A stretch of 64,000 nt of DNA from Georgfuchsia toluolica (GTDB lineage Bacteria; Pseudomonadota; Gammaproteobacteria; Burkholderiales; Rhodocyclaceae), in the NCBI RefSeq assembly GCF_907163265.1, contig NZ_CAJQUM010000001.1:1240001-1304000 (forward strand), written 5' to 3'. Under the pieces are notes generated by a model. That model saw nothing but the letters and a program-made list of their open reading frames with translations. It searched no databases and was not told where the DNA came from. Below, one piece after another: positions 51,577 through 61,056 of this stretch (the first letter of the stretch is position 1; each line of letters starts with the position of its first letter). Made by a program: the position numbers and the translations under genes.

Positions 51577-52359
51577 TCAACCGAGCAATTTCAGGCCGAC
51601 ACTTCCCAGTACCACGGCTATAGCGACTTGCAGCAACCTGTCCGGCAACTTGCCGCCAAAATGGGCGCCGATGATGATGCCAGGGATCGATCCCAGCAAC
51701 AACCATCCCAGCATGATGAAATCGACATTGCCCAGCAGGATGTGCCCCGCTCCAGCGACCAGGGCGAGAGGAATGGCATGGGCCAGATCCGTTGCCACCA
51801 GTTTTGCCGGCGTCAGTCGCAATGGATACAGGAACAGCAGCATTACCGCACACAGCGCCCCGGCACCGATCGACGTCAACGCCACCATGAAGCCCAAAAC
51901 TGCACCTGCCGTCACAGTAAGGATAGGCTGATACTTCCGGAAGCGAGCGGGATCAGTGATGCGCAAATATTTTCCCAGTCTGTTCAAGTAGGGCCGCATA
52001 ACCATGGTCAGTGCCGTGATAAGCAGCACTATGCCCAGCGCAACGATGATCACGCCACTGCGGACTCCGCTCGACTGCGACAAATGCATCCAGAGCAAGG
52101 TGGCAATTGCCGCAGGCAGACTGCCCGTCGCAAGCCGGCGCACTATCTGCCAATCGACCCTTTGCTCGGAGTGATGGACGCTGACCCCGACCATCTTGGT
52201 CAGGGATGCGTAAAGCAGGTCGGTGCCAACCGCAGTATGGGGAGCGACCCCCATGAGCAGGATCAGCAAGGGCGTCATGACCGAGCCACCACCTACGCCT
52301 GTTGCGCCCACCATCGCCCCGACCAACAAACCCGCCAGCGAATACATCCAATCGTGCAT
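51577..52359 (-). CDS. TauE/SafE-family sulfite/anion exporter
   Basis: 260 residues with about eight membrane segments. LLVGAMVGATGVGGGSVMTPLL and TAVGTDLLYASLTKMVG, and the second repeat MVALTSIGAGALCAVML and LVATDLAHAIPLALVAG, are the TauE/SafE duplicated motifs. Members export sulfite, sulfoacetate or other organic anions. It lies 55 nt downstream of cysNC on the same strand, so an outlet for sulfite or related sulfur compounds is plausible. Confidence 0.85.
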   Translation of the reverse strand: MHDWMYSLAGLLVGAMVGATGVGGGSVMTPLLILLMGVAPHTAVGTDLLYASLTKMVGVSVHHSEQRVDWQIVRRLATGSLPAAIATLLWMHLSQSSGVRSGVIIVALGIVLLITALTMVMRPYLNRLGKYLRITDPARFRKYQPILTVTAGAVLGFMVALTSIGAGALCAVMLLFLYPLRLTPAKLVATDLAHAIPLALVAGAGHILLGNVDFIMLGWLLLGSIPGIIIGAHFGGKLPDRLLQVAIAVVLGSVGLKLLG

Positions 52360-52414
52360 TTCAAATTATCCAGAAGTAATATAAATCGTCCCAACCGACT
52401 CGGCAGATGCTTGG

Positions 52415-54328
52415 TTAATTCAGATCGGGCAGGATCCCGCGCTGACGCAGAGCCTCGATCACGGCATCCGTCGCACCTTCAATCGTCAGCTTGGTCGTTT
52501 CGAGACGCAACTCCGGATTTTTCGGTGCTTCGTAAGGCGAGTTGATGCCGGTGAAATGTTTCAGTTCTCCCTTGCGTGCCTTTTTATAAAGGCCCTTCGG
52601 GTCACGCTGCTCGGCAACATCCAGCGGCGTATCGACAAACACTTCAAAAAATTCGCCTTCCTCCAGCAGGCTGCGCGCCATGCGCCGCTCCGCCGTGAAG
52701 GGCGAAATGAAGGCCGTGATCACGATCAGGCCCGCATCGACCATGAGCTTGCAGACTTCGCTGACGCGACGGATATTTTCGACGCGGTCGGCATCGGTAA
52801 AGCCGAGATCCTTGTTAAGCCCATGCCGAACATTGTCGCCATCGAGCAGATAAGTATGGCGGCCCATGGCATGCAAGCGTTTTTCCAGGTTGTTGGCAAT
52901 CGCCGACTTGCCGGCACCCGAGAGGCCGGTAAACCACAGTACGCATGCCTTCTGGTTCTTGATCCCGCTGCGCGCCGCCTTGTCGACATCGACGTGCTGC
53001 AAATGGATGTTCTGCGAACGGCGCAAGGCGAAGTGCAGCATGCCGGCACCGACCGTGTTATTGGTGAGTCGGTCGATGAGGATGAAGCCGCCGGTATCGC
53101 GATTTTCAGTGTAGGGATCGAACGGAACCTGGCGATCGATGCTGATGTTGCATACGCCAATTGCATTGAGCGCGAGTTGCGTGGCGGCAAGATGCTCCAT
53201 CGAGTTCACATCGACCTGGTACTTGATGTGGGTGACCTGCGCATTGACTGTGCGCGCGCCAATCTTGAGCAGATAGTTGCGGCCCGGCAACATCGGCTCA
53301 TCGTGCATCCAGACAATCGTGGCTTCAAACTGGTCGGCACACTCGGGCGGTGCATCGACACCGGAGAGAACATCGCCGCGCGATATATCGACTTCATCCG
53401 CCAGCGTCAGCGTCACCGATTGCCCGGCGACCGCGTGTTCCAGATCGCCATCCGAGGTAACGATGCGGGCAATGGTGCTGGTACGCCCCGAAGGCTGTAT
53501 GCGTATCGGGTCTCCCGCCTTGATGATGCCGCTGGAGATGGTGCCGGCAAAGCCGCGGAAGTCGAGATTGGGCCGATTCACCCATTGCACTGGCATACGG
53601 AAGGATAATTTTTGCAGGCGCTCTTCGTCGATCTGAACGGTTTCGAGATAGCCCATCAGTGTGGTGCCGTGATACCACGGTGTGTTCTCGCTGGGTGCGG
53701 TAATGTTGTCGCCCTTGAAGGCCGACATTGGAATAAAGGTAATGTTGCCGAAGCCGAGATCCTTGGCAAAGGCCATGTAGTCTTCGACAATCGCCTTGAA
53801 GGTCTTTTCCGAATAGTCGACCAGATCCATCTTGTTGATGGCAACCGCCACGTTTCGGATTCCTATCAACGAAACCAGATAACTGTGCCGGCGCGTTTGG
53901 GTGAGGACTCCCTTTCTTGCGTCGATCATCAATATCGCGACATCAGCCGTTGACGCACCCGTCACCATGTTGCGGGTGTACTGCTCATGGCCCGGCGTAT
54001 CCGCCACGATGAACTTGCGCACATCGGTGGAAAAGAAGCGGTAGGCAACGTCGATGGTGATGCCCTGCTCGCGTTCGGCGGTCAGGCCGTCCACCAGCAA
54101 GGCAAAATCGAGCTGTTCGCCCTGCGTTCCCATTTTTTTCGAGTCCGCTTCCAGTGCTTCCATCTGGTCTTCGAACAGCATTTTTGATTCGTAGAGCAGG
54201 CGGCCGATCAGCGTGCTCTTGCCGTCATCGACGCTGCCGCAGGTGATAAAACGTAGCAGACTCTTGTGCTCATGCGACTTCAGGTAGGCGCTGATATCGG
54301 TCGCAATCAGGTCGGAAACGTGTGCCAT
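52415..54328 (-). CDS. cysNC: Bifunctional sulfate adenylyltransferase large subunit / APS kinase
   Basis: 637 residues. N-terminal EF-Tu-like GTPase: [41 protein letters not shown]. Two beta-barrel domains follow. The C-terminal APS kinase from about residue 455 has Walker [17 protein letters not shown] and [15 protein letters not shown]. It activates sulfate to APS with CysD and then phosphorylates it to PAPS. It is preceded by cysD, 88 nt upstream. Confidence 0.97.
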   Translation of the reverse strand: MAHVSDLIATDISAYLKSHEHKSLLRFITCGSVDDGKSTLIGRLLYESKMLFEDQMEALEADSKKMGTQGEQLDFALLVDGLTAEREQGITIDVAYRFFSTDVRKFIVADTPGHEQYTRNMVTGASTADVAILMIDARKGVLTQTRRHSYLVSLIGIRNVAVAINKMDLVDYSEKTFKAIVEDYMAFAKDLGFGNITFIPMSAFKGDNITAPSENTPWYHGTTLMGYLETVQIDEERLQKLSFRMPVQWVNRPNLDFRGFAGTISSGIIKAGDPIRIQPSGRTSTIARIVTSDGDLEHAVAGQSVTLTLADEVDISRGDVLSGVDAPPECADQFEATIVWMHDEPMLPGRNYLLKIGARTVNAQVTHIKYQVDVNSMEHLAATQLALNAIGVCNISIDRQVPFDPYTENRDTGGFILIDRLTNNTVGAGMLHFALRRSQNIHLQHVDVDKAARSGIKNQKACVLWFTGLSGAGKSAIANNLEKRLHAMGRHTYLLDGDNVRHGLNKDLGFTDADRVENIRRVSEVCKLMVDAGLIVITAFISPFTAERRMARSLLEEGEFFEVFVDTPLDVAEQRDPKGLYKKARKGELKHFTGINSPYEAPKNPELRLETTKLTIEGATDAVIEALRQRGILPDLN

Positions 54329-54343
54329 TAGCAGGTCTCTCGC

Positions 54344-54386
54344 AGGGCCGCCCCAAGGGAGACCGTTACCCCCTCGGGGGGCAGTG
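54344..54386. repeat. Dispersed GC-rich repeat, copy 2 (between cysD and cysNC)
   Basis: Same motif as 37597-37635: gggccgccccaag then ccccct-cggggggcag. It could form a hairpin between the two cistrons. Confidence 0.6.
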
Positions 54387-54416
54387 AAGCGGCACAGCCG
54401 CGAATGTGGGGGCTCA

Positions 54417-55316
54417 TCAAAAGTACCCCTCCTGTTTCTTCTTTTCCATTGAACCGGCGGAATCGTGATCGATCATTCGGCCCTGGCGCTCCGAGGTCCT
54501 GGTCAGCAGCATTTCCTGGATTACCTCTTCCAGCGTTTCGGCTTCGGATTCCACCGCGCCGCTGAGCGGATAGCAGCCCAAAGTGCGGAAACGCACCTTG
54601 CGCATCATCGGTACCTCGCCTTCGCGCAGCGGCATGCGCTCGTCATCGACCATGATCAGCATGCCGTCGCGCTCCACGACTGGTCTTGGTTTGGCAAAGT
54701 AGAGCGGGACAATCGGGATGTTCTGCAGATGGATGTACTGCCAGATGTCGAGTTCGGTCCAGTTCGACAGCGGAAAGACGCGGATGCTTTCGCCCTTGTG
54801 CTTGCGCGCGTTGTAGAGCTTCCACAATTCCGGTCTTTGCGCTTTCGGATCCCAGCGATGGGCGCTGGAACGAAAGGAGAAAATTCGTTCCTTGGCGCGC
54901 GACTTTTCCTCGTCGCGACGGGCACCACCGAAAGCAGCATCGAAACCATATTTTTCGAGCGCCTGCTTCAGTCCTTCGGTTTTCATGATGTCGGTATGAA
55001 TTGCCGAACCGTGGGTAAAGGGATTGATGCCCTTCGCCAGCCCTTCTGGATTGATATGTACCAAAAGATCCATGCCCAGTTCCCTGGCCATGCGGTCGCG
55101 GTGCTCGTACATGGCCTTGAACTTCCAGGTGGTATCGACGTGCAGCAGCGGAAAAGGCGGCTTGGCGGGATAAAACGCCTTCATTGCCAGATGCAGCATT
55201 ACCGCACTGTCCTTTCCGATGGAATACAACATGACCGGATTCTCAGTCTCGGCCACCACCTCACGCATGATGTGGATGCTTTCGGCTTCAAGTCGTTGCA
55301 GGTGAGTAAGCGTCAT
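54417..55316 (-). CDS. cysD: Sulfate adenylyltransferase small subunit
   Basis: 299 residues from the ATG at 55316 ([20 protein letters not shown]). PAPS-reductase-like PP-loop [42 protein letters not shown], and the C-terminal [27 protein letters not shown]. It forms ATP sulfurylase with CysN. agaagga lies 9 nt before this ATG. Remarkably the open frame continues upstream without a stop for 331 more codons through an IS630-type transposase sequence; I treat the family start as the real one. Confidence 0.95.
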   Translation of the reverse strand: MTLTHLQRLEAESIHIMREVVAETENPVMLYSIGKDSAVMLHLAMKAFYPAKPPFPLLHVDTTWKFKAMYEHRDRMARELGMDLLVHINPEGLAKGINPFTHGSAIHTDIMKTEGLKQALEKYGFDAAFGGARRDEEKSRAKERIFSFRSSAHRWDPKAQRPELWKLYNARKHKGESIRVFPLSNWTELDIWQYIHLQNIPIVPLYFAKPRPVVERDGMLIMVDDERMPLREGEVPMMRKVRFRTLGCYPLSGAVESEAETLEEVIQEMLLTRTSERQGRMIDHDSAGSMEKKKQEGYF

Positions 55317-56309
55317 GGATTGCAATCCTTCTTTTGGGCTTTTTGCATCATAGGAGCCGCAGCCAACGGTTGATTGGGTAATTAAATGTTTAATCTGCGA
55401 AGAGAAGATATCGAACTGCTTATGCTCCAATGGCAAAGTTCGAACAGCGAGTCCCGACGCTTGCTCCTGGCGGGGTCCAGCGGCGACGTCCGCCGTTCCG
55501 ACCGGGTCAGGCAATTGAAAGGCCAGCAAATGATCATGCCGTTCCGCCAGCCATGCGCTCAAGGATGAGGCCCGGCGCCATTGCGCGCCCTCCAGAATGA
55601 CATAGGCTTTGCCATTGGCAGTCTTTTGCAAACGATCAAGGAACTCGATCAGGATCGGTGCCCGCAACACGCCCTCGTAGATCAACCACATTTGCTTGCC
55701 GCGATTGGTAACGGCTCGCACCGCACAGCGGCGTTGATGGGGCAAAACATCGGCAGTCAAGCTCTCTGAGCGCAGAGGAATCTCATCTACCCAAAATATT
55801 TCGGCACCCTCTTTTTGAGCGCGTTCAATAATGCTCGGATAGATGGTTTTGCGCCATTTTTTCAGCGGCCAGGAACCGGCATCCAGCCTGGCAAAAGGCT
55901 TGATCACCGACAAACCCCAGCGCTTCAGGTAGTTGGTTATGCTGCGCTCAGGAAGAGTGGTGCCGGTCAGTTGATGAATCAGCGCCTTGATCGCTGCCAC
56001 TTGCCATAGGGAATAGGGCAGACCGAGCTTGTCCGGGGCGTGGTCGACCATCTGGCCGAACACGGCAGCCTCCTGCTCAAAGGAGATCAGCCGCCCTTCT
56101 CCGACACCACGCCCCCGCGCGCGGACCGCGACGGCTTCCCATCCCCCCGCGAGAAAAGCCTTCCTGGCCGAAATAATCGTGGGAGCGCTGAGTCCCGTGA
56201 GTCGCGATACCTCGGCCAGCGGGGTGCCGGCCTGACGCAGGCGTACCGCTTCACGGCGCTTTTCATTGAGCACTTCCGTCGTCAGTCTGCGTGAGTCGAT
56301 TGAGGGCAT
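55317..56309 (-). CDS. IS630-type transposase-derived frame, open into cysD
   Basis: 331 codons in the same frame as cysD, starting at the ATG at 56309. An N-terminal helix-turn-helix ([37 protein letters not shown]) and a second winged helix ([23 protein letters not shown]) precede a DDE_3-like core ([15 protein letters not shown], first Asp). The expected second Asp (LDNxxxH in IS630) reads [11 protein letters not shown], and the Glu box (NPIE) is not seen, so catalysis looks lost. After about residue 270 the sequence no longer looks like a transposase. It may be a decayed element or a domesticated regulator of the sulfate genes; a cysD fusion protein is less likely. No clear ribosome site. 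Confidence 0.5.
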
Positions 56310-56488
56310 GGCAATAACTAAAACTTTAATTTCGCAATATTAGCCCTTATGGCTCAGTTAGGCTAGTGTGGAGTTGCGCGCCAAGAGCGGCGTATGAACC
56401 AAGGTTTTGTCGTCCCCCGCGAATGGCCAAGGGCCACACCGGGCAGATACCCACACCTGGTTCTCTTCGCTATTGCTCGGTTTCGTCG

Positions 56489-56562
56489 CTCCCGAGCAGG
56501 CGGGGACCCAGTGACTTTGCAGTAAAGACGCTGGATTCCTGCCTGCGCGGGAATGGCCAAAG
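56489..56562. repeat. Inverted REP-like repeat upstream of cysQ
   Basis: gagcaggcggggacccag (from 56494) is mirrored by ctggattcctgcctgcgcgg (to about 56551), the dispersed palindromic type that translates as PAQAGIQ in one frame and is common between genes in proteobacteria. Confidence 0.6.
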
Positions 56563-56651
56563 GAGATCCCCGTGGAATGACGAGTGTTTTTCTGAATGTT
56601 CCATCAAGAATGCAGCACTACACTGGATACTGTCGAAAAAGGAGGATGTTC

Positions 56652-57419
56652 ATGAGCCAAAGCCCCAGTCAGTTGCTGGACCGGATAATTGCCACCGCTC
56701 GCACTGCAGGAACGGTAATTCTGGACATCTATGCAACCGACTTTGCCGTACGCGGCAAGGACGATGCTTCCCCAGTCACCGAAGCGGATGAAAAAGCCGA
56801 AGCCGTCATCCTTGCGGCGCTGGCGAAAATCGCTCCGGATATTCCTGTCATTTCCGAAGAAGCCGTCGCAGCGGGCCGCATCCCCAAGGTGGCCGAACGT
56901 TTCTGGCTGGTCGATCCTCTCGACGGTACCAAGGAGTTCATCAGCCGCAACGGCGAATTCACCGTCAACATTGCCTTGATCGAGAATGGTCAACCGGCGC
57001 TGGGCGTGGTCCTGGCACCGGTGCTGAATCGGCTCTTCGCCGGCATCGCCGGGGAAGGCGCCTTCGTCGAGGATAATGGCATACGCCGTCCGATTCGCTG
57101 TCGCACGGCACCCGCCGCAGGACTGACCGTCGTCTCCAGCCGCTCACATGGCGATGCGGCCGCGCTCGACGCCTTCCTCGCCGGACGCAAGATCGCGGCA
57201 GCGGTCAATGCCGGATCGTCACTCAAGCTTTGCCTCGTCGCTGCCGGCGAAGCCGACCTGTACCCGCGTCTCGGCCGCACCATGGAATGGGACATCGCCG
57301 CTGGACATGCCGTACTCAGGGCTGCCGGCGGACATGTAAAAACCCTGAAAGGTGACGAGTTGCGCTATGGCAAGGAGGGGCTCGACAATCCGCACTTCGT
57401 GGCAAGCGGCATGGAATAG
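56652..57419 (+). CDS. cysQ: 3'(2'),5'-bisphosphate nucleotidase
   Basis: 255 residues from the ATG at 56652, which has ggagg 7 nt upstream. Inositol monophosphatase fold: SPVTEADEKAEAVIL, VISEEA, metal motif VDPLDGTKEFISRNGEFTVNIAL and the C-terminal MEWDIAAGHAVLRAAGG. It removes PAP formed when PAPS is used, matching the divergent cysD-cysNC genes. Confidence 0.94.
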   Translation: MSQSPSQLLDRIIATARTAGTVILDIYATDFAVRGKDDASPVTEADEKAEAVILAALAKIAPDIPVISEEAVAAGRIPKVAERFWLVDPLDGTKEFISRNGEFTVNIALIENGQPALGVVLAPVLNRLFAGIAGEGAFVEDNGIRRPIRCRTAPAAGLTVVSSRSHGDAAALDAFLAGRKIAAAVNAGSSLKLCLVAAGEADLYPRLGRTMEWDIAAGHAVLRAAGGHVKTLKGDELRYGKEGLDNPHFVASGME

Positions 57420-57555
57420 CGAATCCTCAAGAATGGTGCGGCTGTCCGAATCGAACATCACCCTACGGGGTCTGCAATCAATGCATCGAAAACCGAATCG
57501 TCGTGTCGAGGTCGAAGTCACCGGCACGAAGTAAAACCCCAAGTAGTTGACTCTG

Positions 57556-57590
57556 CGATGGTCAGGATGCCAAAAGCATCCTGACCATCG
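57556..57590. terminator. Perfect 15-bp hairpin between convergent genes
   Basis: cgatggtcaggatgc at 57556-57570 pairs exactly with 57576-57590 around the loop caaaa. It lies between cysQ (plus) and the small membrane gene (minus). No T-run follows on either strand, so it may be a terminator of the non-canonical type or a processing signal. Confidence 0.55.
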
Positions 57591-57640
57591 CGTTATGATG
57601 TATGGGCCGCAGTGACATCCGGTAGCAGGCGATCGTTCAA

Positions 57641-57859
57641 CTACTTCGTCTTGCCTGCGACGAGCAGGAATATTCCGACAGCAATACTACCCGCGCTAAC
57701 GATCAACGGCACGTTGACCGTTTCCTGTTCCTGCACTTTGAGTTCCAGCGAACCCAGCTTTGCCTTGGTGGTCTCTTTGGTATAACTGAAGCCACCATAA
57801 GCGAGTCCAAGACCGCCCAGTACGATCAGTATTATTCCGACAATTTTTGCGCTATTCAT
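57641..57859 (-). CDS. Small two-helix membrane protein (DUF3185-like)
   Basis: 72 residues: membrane helix 1 IVGIILIVLGGLGLAYGGF, polar connector ETTKAKLGSLELKVQEQETV, helix 2 PLIVSAGSIAVGIFLLVAG. This layout with GGxSYTKE is typical of DUF3185-type proteins of unknown function. Confidence 0.75.
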   Translation of the reverse strand: MNSAKIVGIILIVLGGLGLAYGGFSYTKETTKAKLGSLELKVQEQETVNVPLIVSAGSIAVGIFLLVAGKTK

Positions 57860-58104
57860 TTACGTCTGCCTCCAAAAGTTGTTTACTGGATGAATCTGAG
57901 CATCATGTTCAACTTGTAGCGCAAGTCGACAGCCATGATGGTGGTGGCTTTCAGCGGCAACTATTCCACACAAAACAACCATAATGAAATATGTTCTAGC
58001 CGTATGTCTGCCAACGTACAGAACCCCGATTCCAGGGGGAACATAATTTGAAAATCGACGCACGATGCAAGAAAGGGTTGGATCGACATGAACCAGGATC
58101 GCTT
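57860..58104. other. Intergenic region without recognisable genes
   Basis: About 245 bases between the DUF3185-like start and the IS630 fragment; only short frames lacking ribosome sites. Confidence 0.4.
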
Positions 58105-58345
58105 TCACGGCATTTGGAAGCAGTTCAGCGGGAAGATAAAGGACCAATGAGGCATGCTCACCAATGATCCGCTCGTGATGACCGCAGGCAGCCGCGGCAG
58201 GTAGTCGAGCACGATGCGATCGCCTTTCAATTCGACGAACTCGCGTACCAATCTGCTCTTGTGGGCCTTGAGGCCATCCCAAATGATCAAGAGCTTGCCT
58301 TTGATCTGCCGGGTCAGCGCCAGAGCGGTCGAGCCGACAATTTCA
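58105..58345 (-). pseudogene. IS630-type transposase fragment
   Basis: The frame reads QIKGKLLIIWDGLKAHKSRL, then VREFVELKGDRIVLDYLPRLP, the second-Asp block of an IS630/DDE_3 transposase (WDGLKAHxSxxVREF). The family then has a YAPELNPVE-type box, but here the frame passes into unrelated sequence. Both ends are missing. This is a different lineage from the sequence upstream of cysD. Confidence 0.65.
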
Positions 58346-58416
58346 TCTTGAGCTTTGCTCCTTCCTTATAATGCGTTGCGCTGTGTATTGATGGCAAGGA
58401 GAGCGCTTGTAATTTT

Positions 58417-58833
58417 TTACTGCGTAAGTTTTCGAGATTGTATGAGAAACCGAGAAAGCACAATATAAATTGCACACCAGGTCAGCGTGCGGAAAGTCAT
58501 GGCGACGATGGTGCGGACCTCAAAAGCGCCTCCCATTGCGATATGGATACCCAAGCTCACGAAGACGAGGAAAGTAGTGACGGCGATGCCGAGGGCCAAC
58601 TTGGCAGCCCATGGATGACTACGCAGGATGCCGAAACCGGCACTTACATAAGCAAAGCCAGCTATGAAGTTGAACCATAGGACGAAAGGGACATAGTGGC
58701 CTACCGATCGGCGGGCTGCTTCGTCTCCGAACAATACATGACCACCGGATATTATCGTGAGAAGGCCGAAGCCCAGTGCGAAGAGAGCCAAAACAAGTTG
58801 ACTGAGGCGGCGGTTCACGGGCTTTCCCTTCAT
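58417..58833 (-). CDS. Four-helix membrane protein, unknown function
   Basis: 138 residues with hydrophobic segments at about 10-30, 45-67, 75-97 and 108-128 (LVLALFALGFGLLTIISGGH, FVLWFNFIAGFAYVSAGFGI, LALGIAVTTFLVFVSLGIHI, FRTLTWCAIYIVLSRFLI). It begins 18 nt after the Rrf2-family regulator on the same strand and is probably co-transcribed with it, so it may belong to the same stress response. No named family recognised. Confidence 0.7.
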   Translation of the reverse strand: MKGKPVNRRLSQLVLALFALGFGLLTIISGGHVLFGDEAARRSVGHYVPFVLWFNFIAGFAYVSAGFGILRSHPWAAKLALGIAVTTFLVFVSLGIHIAMGGAFEVRTIVAMTFRTLTWCAIYIVLSRFLIQSRKLTQ

Positions 58834-58851
58834 TGTCCGAGGTAGTGAGGC

Positions 58852-59295
58852 TTAGCTAAGCTGGGCACGCACCAGGACTCGCTTCAGTGCGCGGCGATTG
58901 CCCACGAGGTCGGCCAGCGTATGTTCGTCCAGTACATCGTAAAGCGTAGCGAAGGCGCTGACGAGGATGTCTCTCAGGCGACAGGCTGGCACGATGCTGC
59001 AGGCACTTTCTTCCACGCCCAAGCACTCGACGATGGGCGCGCTGCTTTCGCTGGCGCGAATGATCTGCCCTAGCCGGATGTCCTCTGGTTCATGCGCCAG
59101 GCGGATGCCGCCGCCTTTGCCGCGCACCGACTCGATGACCCCCGAGCGCGCCAGCTGATGCACCACCTTCATCAGATGATTCTCCGAGATGTTGTAGGCG
59201 GCCGCGATTTCCGGAATGGTGGCAAGCCTGTCCCGGTTGATGGTCAGGAACATCAGCACACGCAGAGTGTAATCACTAAAAGTCGTCAGTTTCAT
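58852..59295 (-). CDS. nsrR: Rrf2-family regulator, NsrR-like
   Basis: 147 residues. Winged helix MKLTTFSDYTLRVLMFLTIN, IPEIAAAYNISENHLMKVVHQLARSGVIESVRGKGGGIRLA, then three cysteines (about 91, 99, 105) in VECLGVEESACSIVPACRL, the [2Fe-2S]/[4Fe-4S] ligand pattern of NsrR. NsrR represses nitric oxide stress genes and is inactivated by NO. The divergent genes (DUF59, DUF2249, reductase, hemerythrin, nnrS) are of the kind it controls. IscR is less likely because isc genes are absent. Confidence 0.85.
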   Translation of the reverse strand: MKLTTFSDYTLRVLMFLTINRDRLATIPEIAAAYNISENHLMKVVHQLARSGVIESVRGKGGGIRLAHEPEDIRLGQIIRASESSAPIVECLGVEESACSIVPACRLRDILVSAFATLYDVLDEHTLADLVGNRRALKRVLVRAQLS

Positions 59296-59302
59296 GTGGA
59301 CA

Positions 59303-59334
59303 TTATAAGCAGTAGATAATATATTGCTTTATAA
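59303..59334. promoter_or_regulatory. AT-rich imperfect palindrome between nsrR and DUF59 gene
   Basis: ttataagca at 59303-59311 is roughly mirrored by ttgctttataa ending at 59334, within a 92-nt divergent spacer. Size and position suit an Rrf2-family operator controlling both directions. It does not match the E. coli NsrR consensus closely. Confidence 0.4.
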
Positions 59335-59387
59335 AAAAACCAGTGTTACGATAAAGCGACATTAATTCTACAGCTTTTAATCAGATC

Positions 59388-59771
59388 ATGGCCAGCGAAC
59401 TCTCGGTTGCCCCAACCAGACCGCAAATCGACATGGAGCAGGTACGGGACATCCTGCGCCAGGTCGTTGATACCGAGGTAGGCAAGAATATCGTCGCCAT
59501 GGGATTGGTCTACCGTATCGATGTCACCTCCGATCAGTTGCTGATCGAAATGACCATGACTTCTTCGGCTTGTCCGATGGGCGAGATGATTCTCGATGAT
59601 GTCCACGTCGCGCTGCAAGAGGCGCTGCCGCAGACAATGCAGCTCGATGTGCGTCTGGTCTGGGAGCCGCCCTGGAATCCATCGATGATGGATAAGGCAA
59701 CCCGGCAGCAAACTCGAATAATTCTCGACCATGTTAAACCTTCCCCCTGCATTTCACCCCCACTCCTATAG
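59388..59771 (+). CDS. DUF59/MIP18-family metal-sulfur cluster protein
   Basis: 127 residues. QVRDILRQVVDTEVGKNIVAMGLVYRIDV and MTMTSSACPMGEMILDDV, with the conserved Cys in TSSACP, then VRLVWEPPWNPSMMD, are DUF59 (PaaD/SufT/CIAO2-like) signatures. Such proteins assist Fe-S cluster assembly. Position in a nitrosative-stress locus suggests repair of NO-damaged clusters; this is inference. Confidence 0.85.
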   Translation: MASELSVAPTRPQIDMEQVRDILRQVVDTEVGKNIVAMGLVYRIDVTSDQLLIEMTMTSSACPMGEMILDDVHVALQEALPQTMQLDVRLVWEPPWNPSMMDKATRQQTRIILDHVKPSPCISPPLL

Positions 59772-59781
59772 GAGCAGAACC

Positions 59782-60066
59782 ATGAGCAAGACACCCAGCT
59801 TCAAAACCACCATCGATGTTCGTTCCATTGCGCCGCGCGAGCGTCATCCGCTGATTTTCGGCAGCTTCGACGAGCTTGCCGCCGGAGAGGCGCTGTTGCT
59901 GATCAACGATCACGATCCCAAACCGCTCTTCTACCAGTTCCAGGCCGAATCGAAAGAGAAGTTCACTTGGGATTACCTGGAAAGCGGCCCCGAAGTCTGG
60001 CAGGTGAAAATCGGCAAGCCCGATACCACTGCCACACCCACCACCGCGCGGAGCAGTTCGAACTGA
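59782..60066 (+). CDS. DUF2249 domain protein
   Basis: 94 residues from the ATG at 59782 (ggagc site). TIDVRSIAPRERHPLIFGSF, LLLINDHDPKPLFYQFQAE, FTWDYLESGPEVWQVKIGK are the DUF2249 hallmark, a TusA-like fold seen alone or fused to hemerythrin domains, often in denitrification clusters. It is 10 nt after the DUF59 gene. Confidence 0.88.
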   Translation: MSKTPSFKTTIDVRSIAPRERHPLIFGSFDELAAGEALLLINDHDPKPLFYQFQAESKEKFTWDYLESGPEVWQVKIGKPDTTATPTTARSSSN

Positions 60067-60078
60067 GCGGAGCGAACA

Positions 60079-60206
60079 ATGAGCGATCTGCAACCCTGGC
60101 CCGCTTGCCGCTTCTGGCTTTGGGCCTGCTGTCCCTGCCGATATTCATTTTGACCATGGCAACAAGCGTCATTTTCGGCAAGCGGGCTGTTCAAGGAGGC
60201 GTGTGA
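60079..60206 (+). pseudogene. Small one-span membrane protein, apparently frameshifted
   Basis: A ggag site precedes the ATG at 60079 (MSDLQP), but that frame soon loses protein character and stops. The neighbouring frame from about 60094 reads ARLPLLALGLLSLPIFILTM, then ATSVIFGKRAVQGGV, a convincing membrane helix and basic tail, ending at 60206 where the reductase starts. One additional C in the ccc run at 60094-60096 would join them into a 42-residue protein. Either a true frameshift or a sequencing error. Confidence 0.5.
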
Positions 60207-61015
60207 TGAACGTCATCGCTGAATCGGCCACTGAGATTCTTCGACAGAACCCTGGGGAGAAATGGACGACTGAGAAGGTGCTGTCGATTCGTTACTGGAC
60301 GTCGACACTGCTGTCCTTCCGCACCACGCGCAATCGCGACTTTCGCTTTACGCCCGGACACTATGCGCGCCTCGGGCTAGGTTTCGGCGACGATACGGTC
60401 TGGCGCCCTTTTTCGATGGTGTCCGCTGCCGGCGACGATTATCTGGAATTCATCGCCGTGCTGGTGCCGGGTGGCGCCTTTTCGGAACAACTCGGCAGAC
60501 TGCGCGTCGGCGACGAGGTAAAAATCGAAAAGTCCAGTTATGGCTTTCTCACCGTTGACCAATTGGCGCCGGGCCGGGATCTCTGGCTGCTGGCCAGCGG
60601 CACGGGAATTGGTCCGTTTCTCTCGATATTGCGCGATCCGCTGCCGTGGCGGACGTTCGAACAATTAATCGTGGTCCATAGCGTGCGCCATTCTGCCGAA
60701 CTCGTGTATCGCGACGAAATTGCCGCAATCCCAAATGAAGCGTTGTTGACTGGCGGCGGGGCGCGGCTTAGCTATCTTCCTGTCATCACTCGCGAACCCG
60801 GCGCGAGCCCGCTTGCGGATCGCATCCCGCGACTTCTTGCCGCTGGTCGTCTGGAACAGTCGGCGGGGGTACCGCTCAGCGTCGCCGATTCGCGCCTGAT
60901 GATCTGCGGCAACCCGGAACTGGCTCGCGAGCTACGGCAGCTGCTGAGTTCACGCAGCTTCGCCAGTAGTCGCCGCGGCGTGTCCGGCCAGATGGCTTTC
61001 GAAAAATATTGGTAG
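60206..61015 (+). CDS. Ferredoxin/flavodoxin-NADP reductase-like protein
   Basis: 269 residues. FAD-binding RPFSMVSAAGDDYLEF (RxYS-type motif), NADP domain LLASGTGIGPFLSIL, HSVRHSAELVYRDEI, and the C-terminal aromatic FEKYW typical of Fpr class enzymes. The start overlaps the previous stop (TGATG), with aaggagg upstream. It may recycle a small redox partner for the neighbouring NO-response proteins. Confidence 0.9.
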   Translation: MNVIAESATEILRQNPGEKWTTEKVLSIRYWTSTLLSFRTTRNRDFRFTPGHYARLGLGFGDDTVWRPFSMVSAAGDDYLEFIAVLVPGGAFSEQLGRLRVGDEVKIEKSSYGFLTVDQLAPGRDLWLLASGTGIGPFLSILRDPLPWRTFEQLIVVHSVRHSAELVYRDEIAAIPNEALLTGGGARLSYLPVITREPGASPLADRIPRLLAAGRLEQSAGVPLSVADSRLMICGNPELARELRQLLSSRSFASSRRGVSGQMAFEKYW

Positions 61016-61056
61016 CAGATATCAAGTCCACTACCAACAATGGAGAATTATCAATC

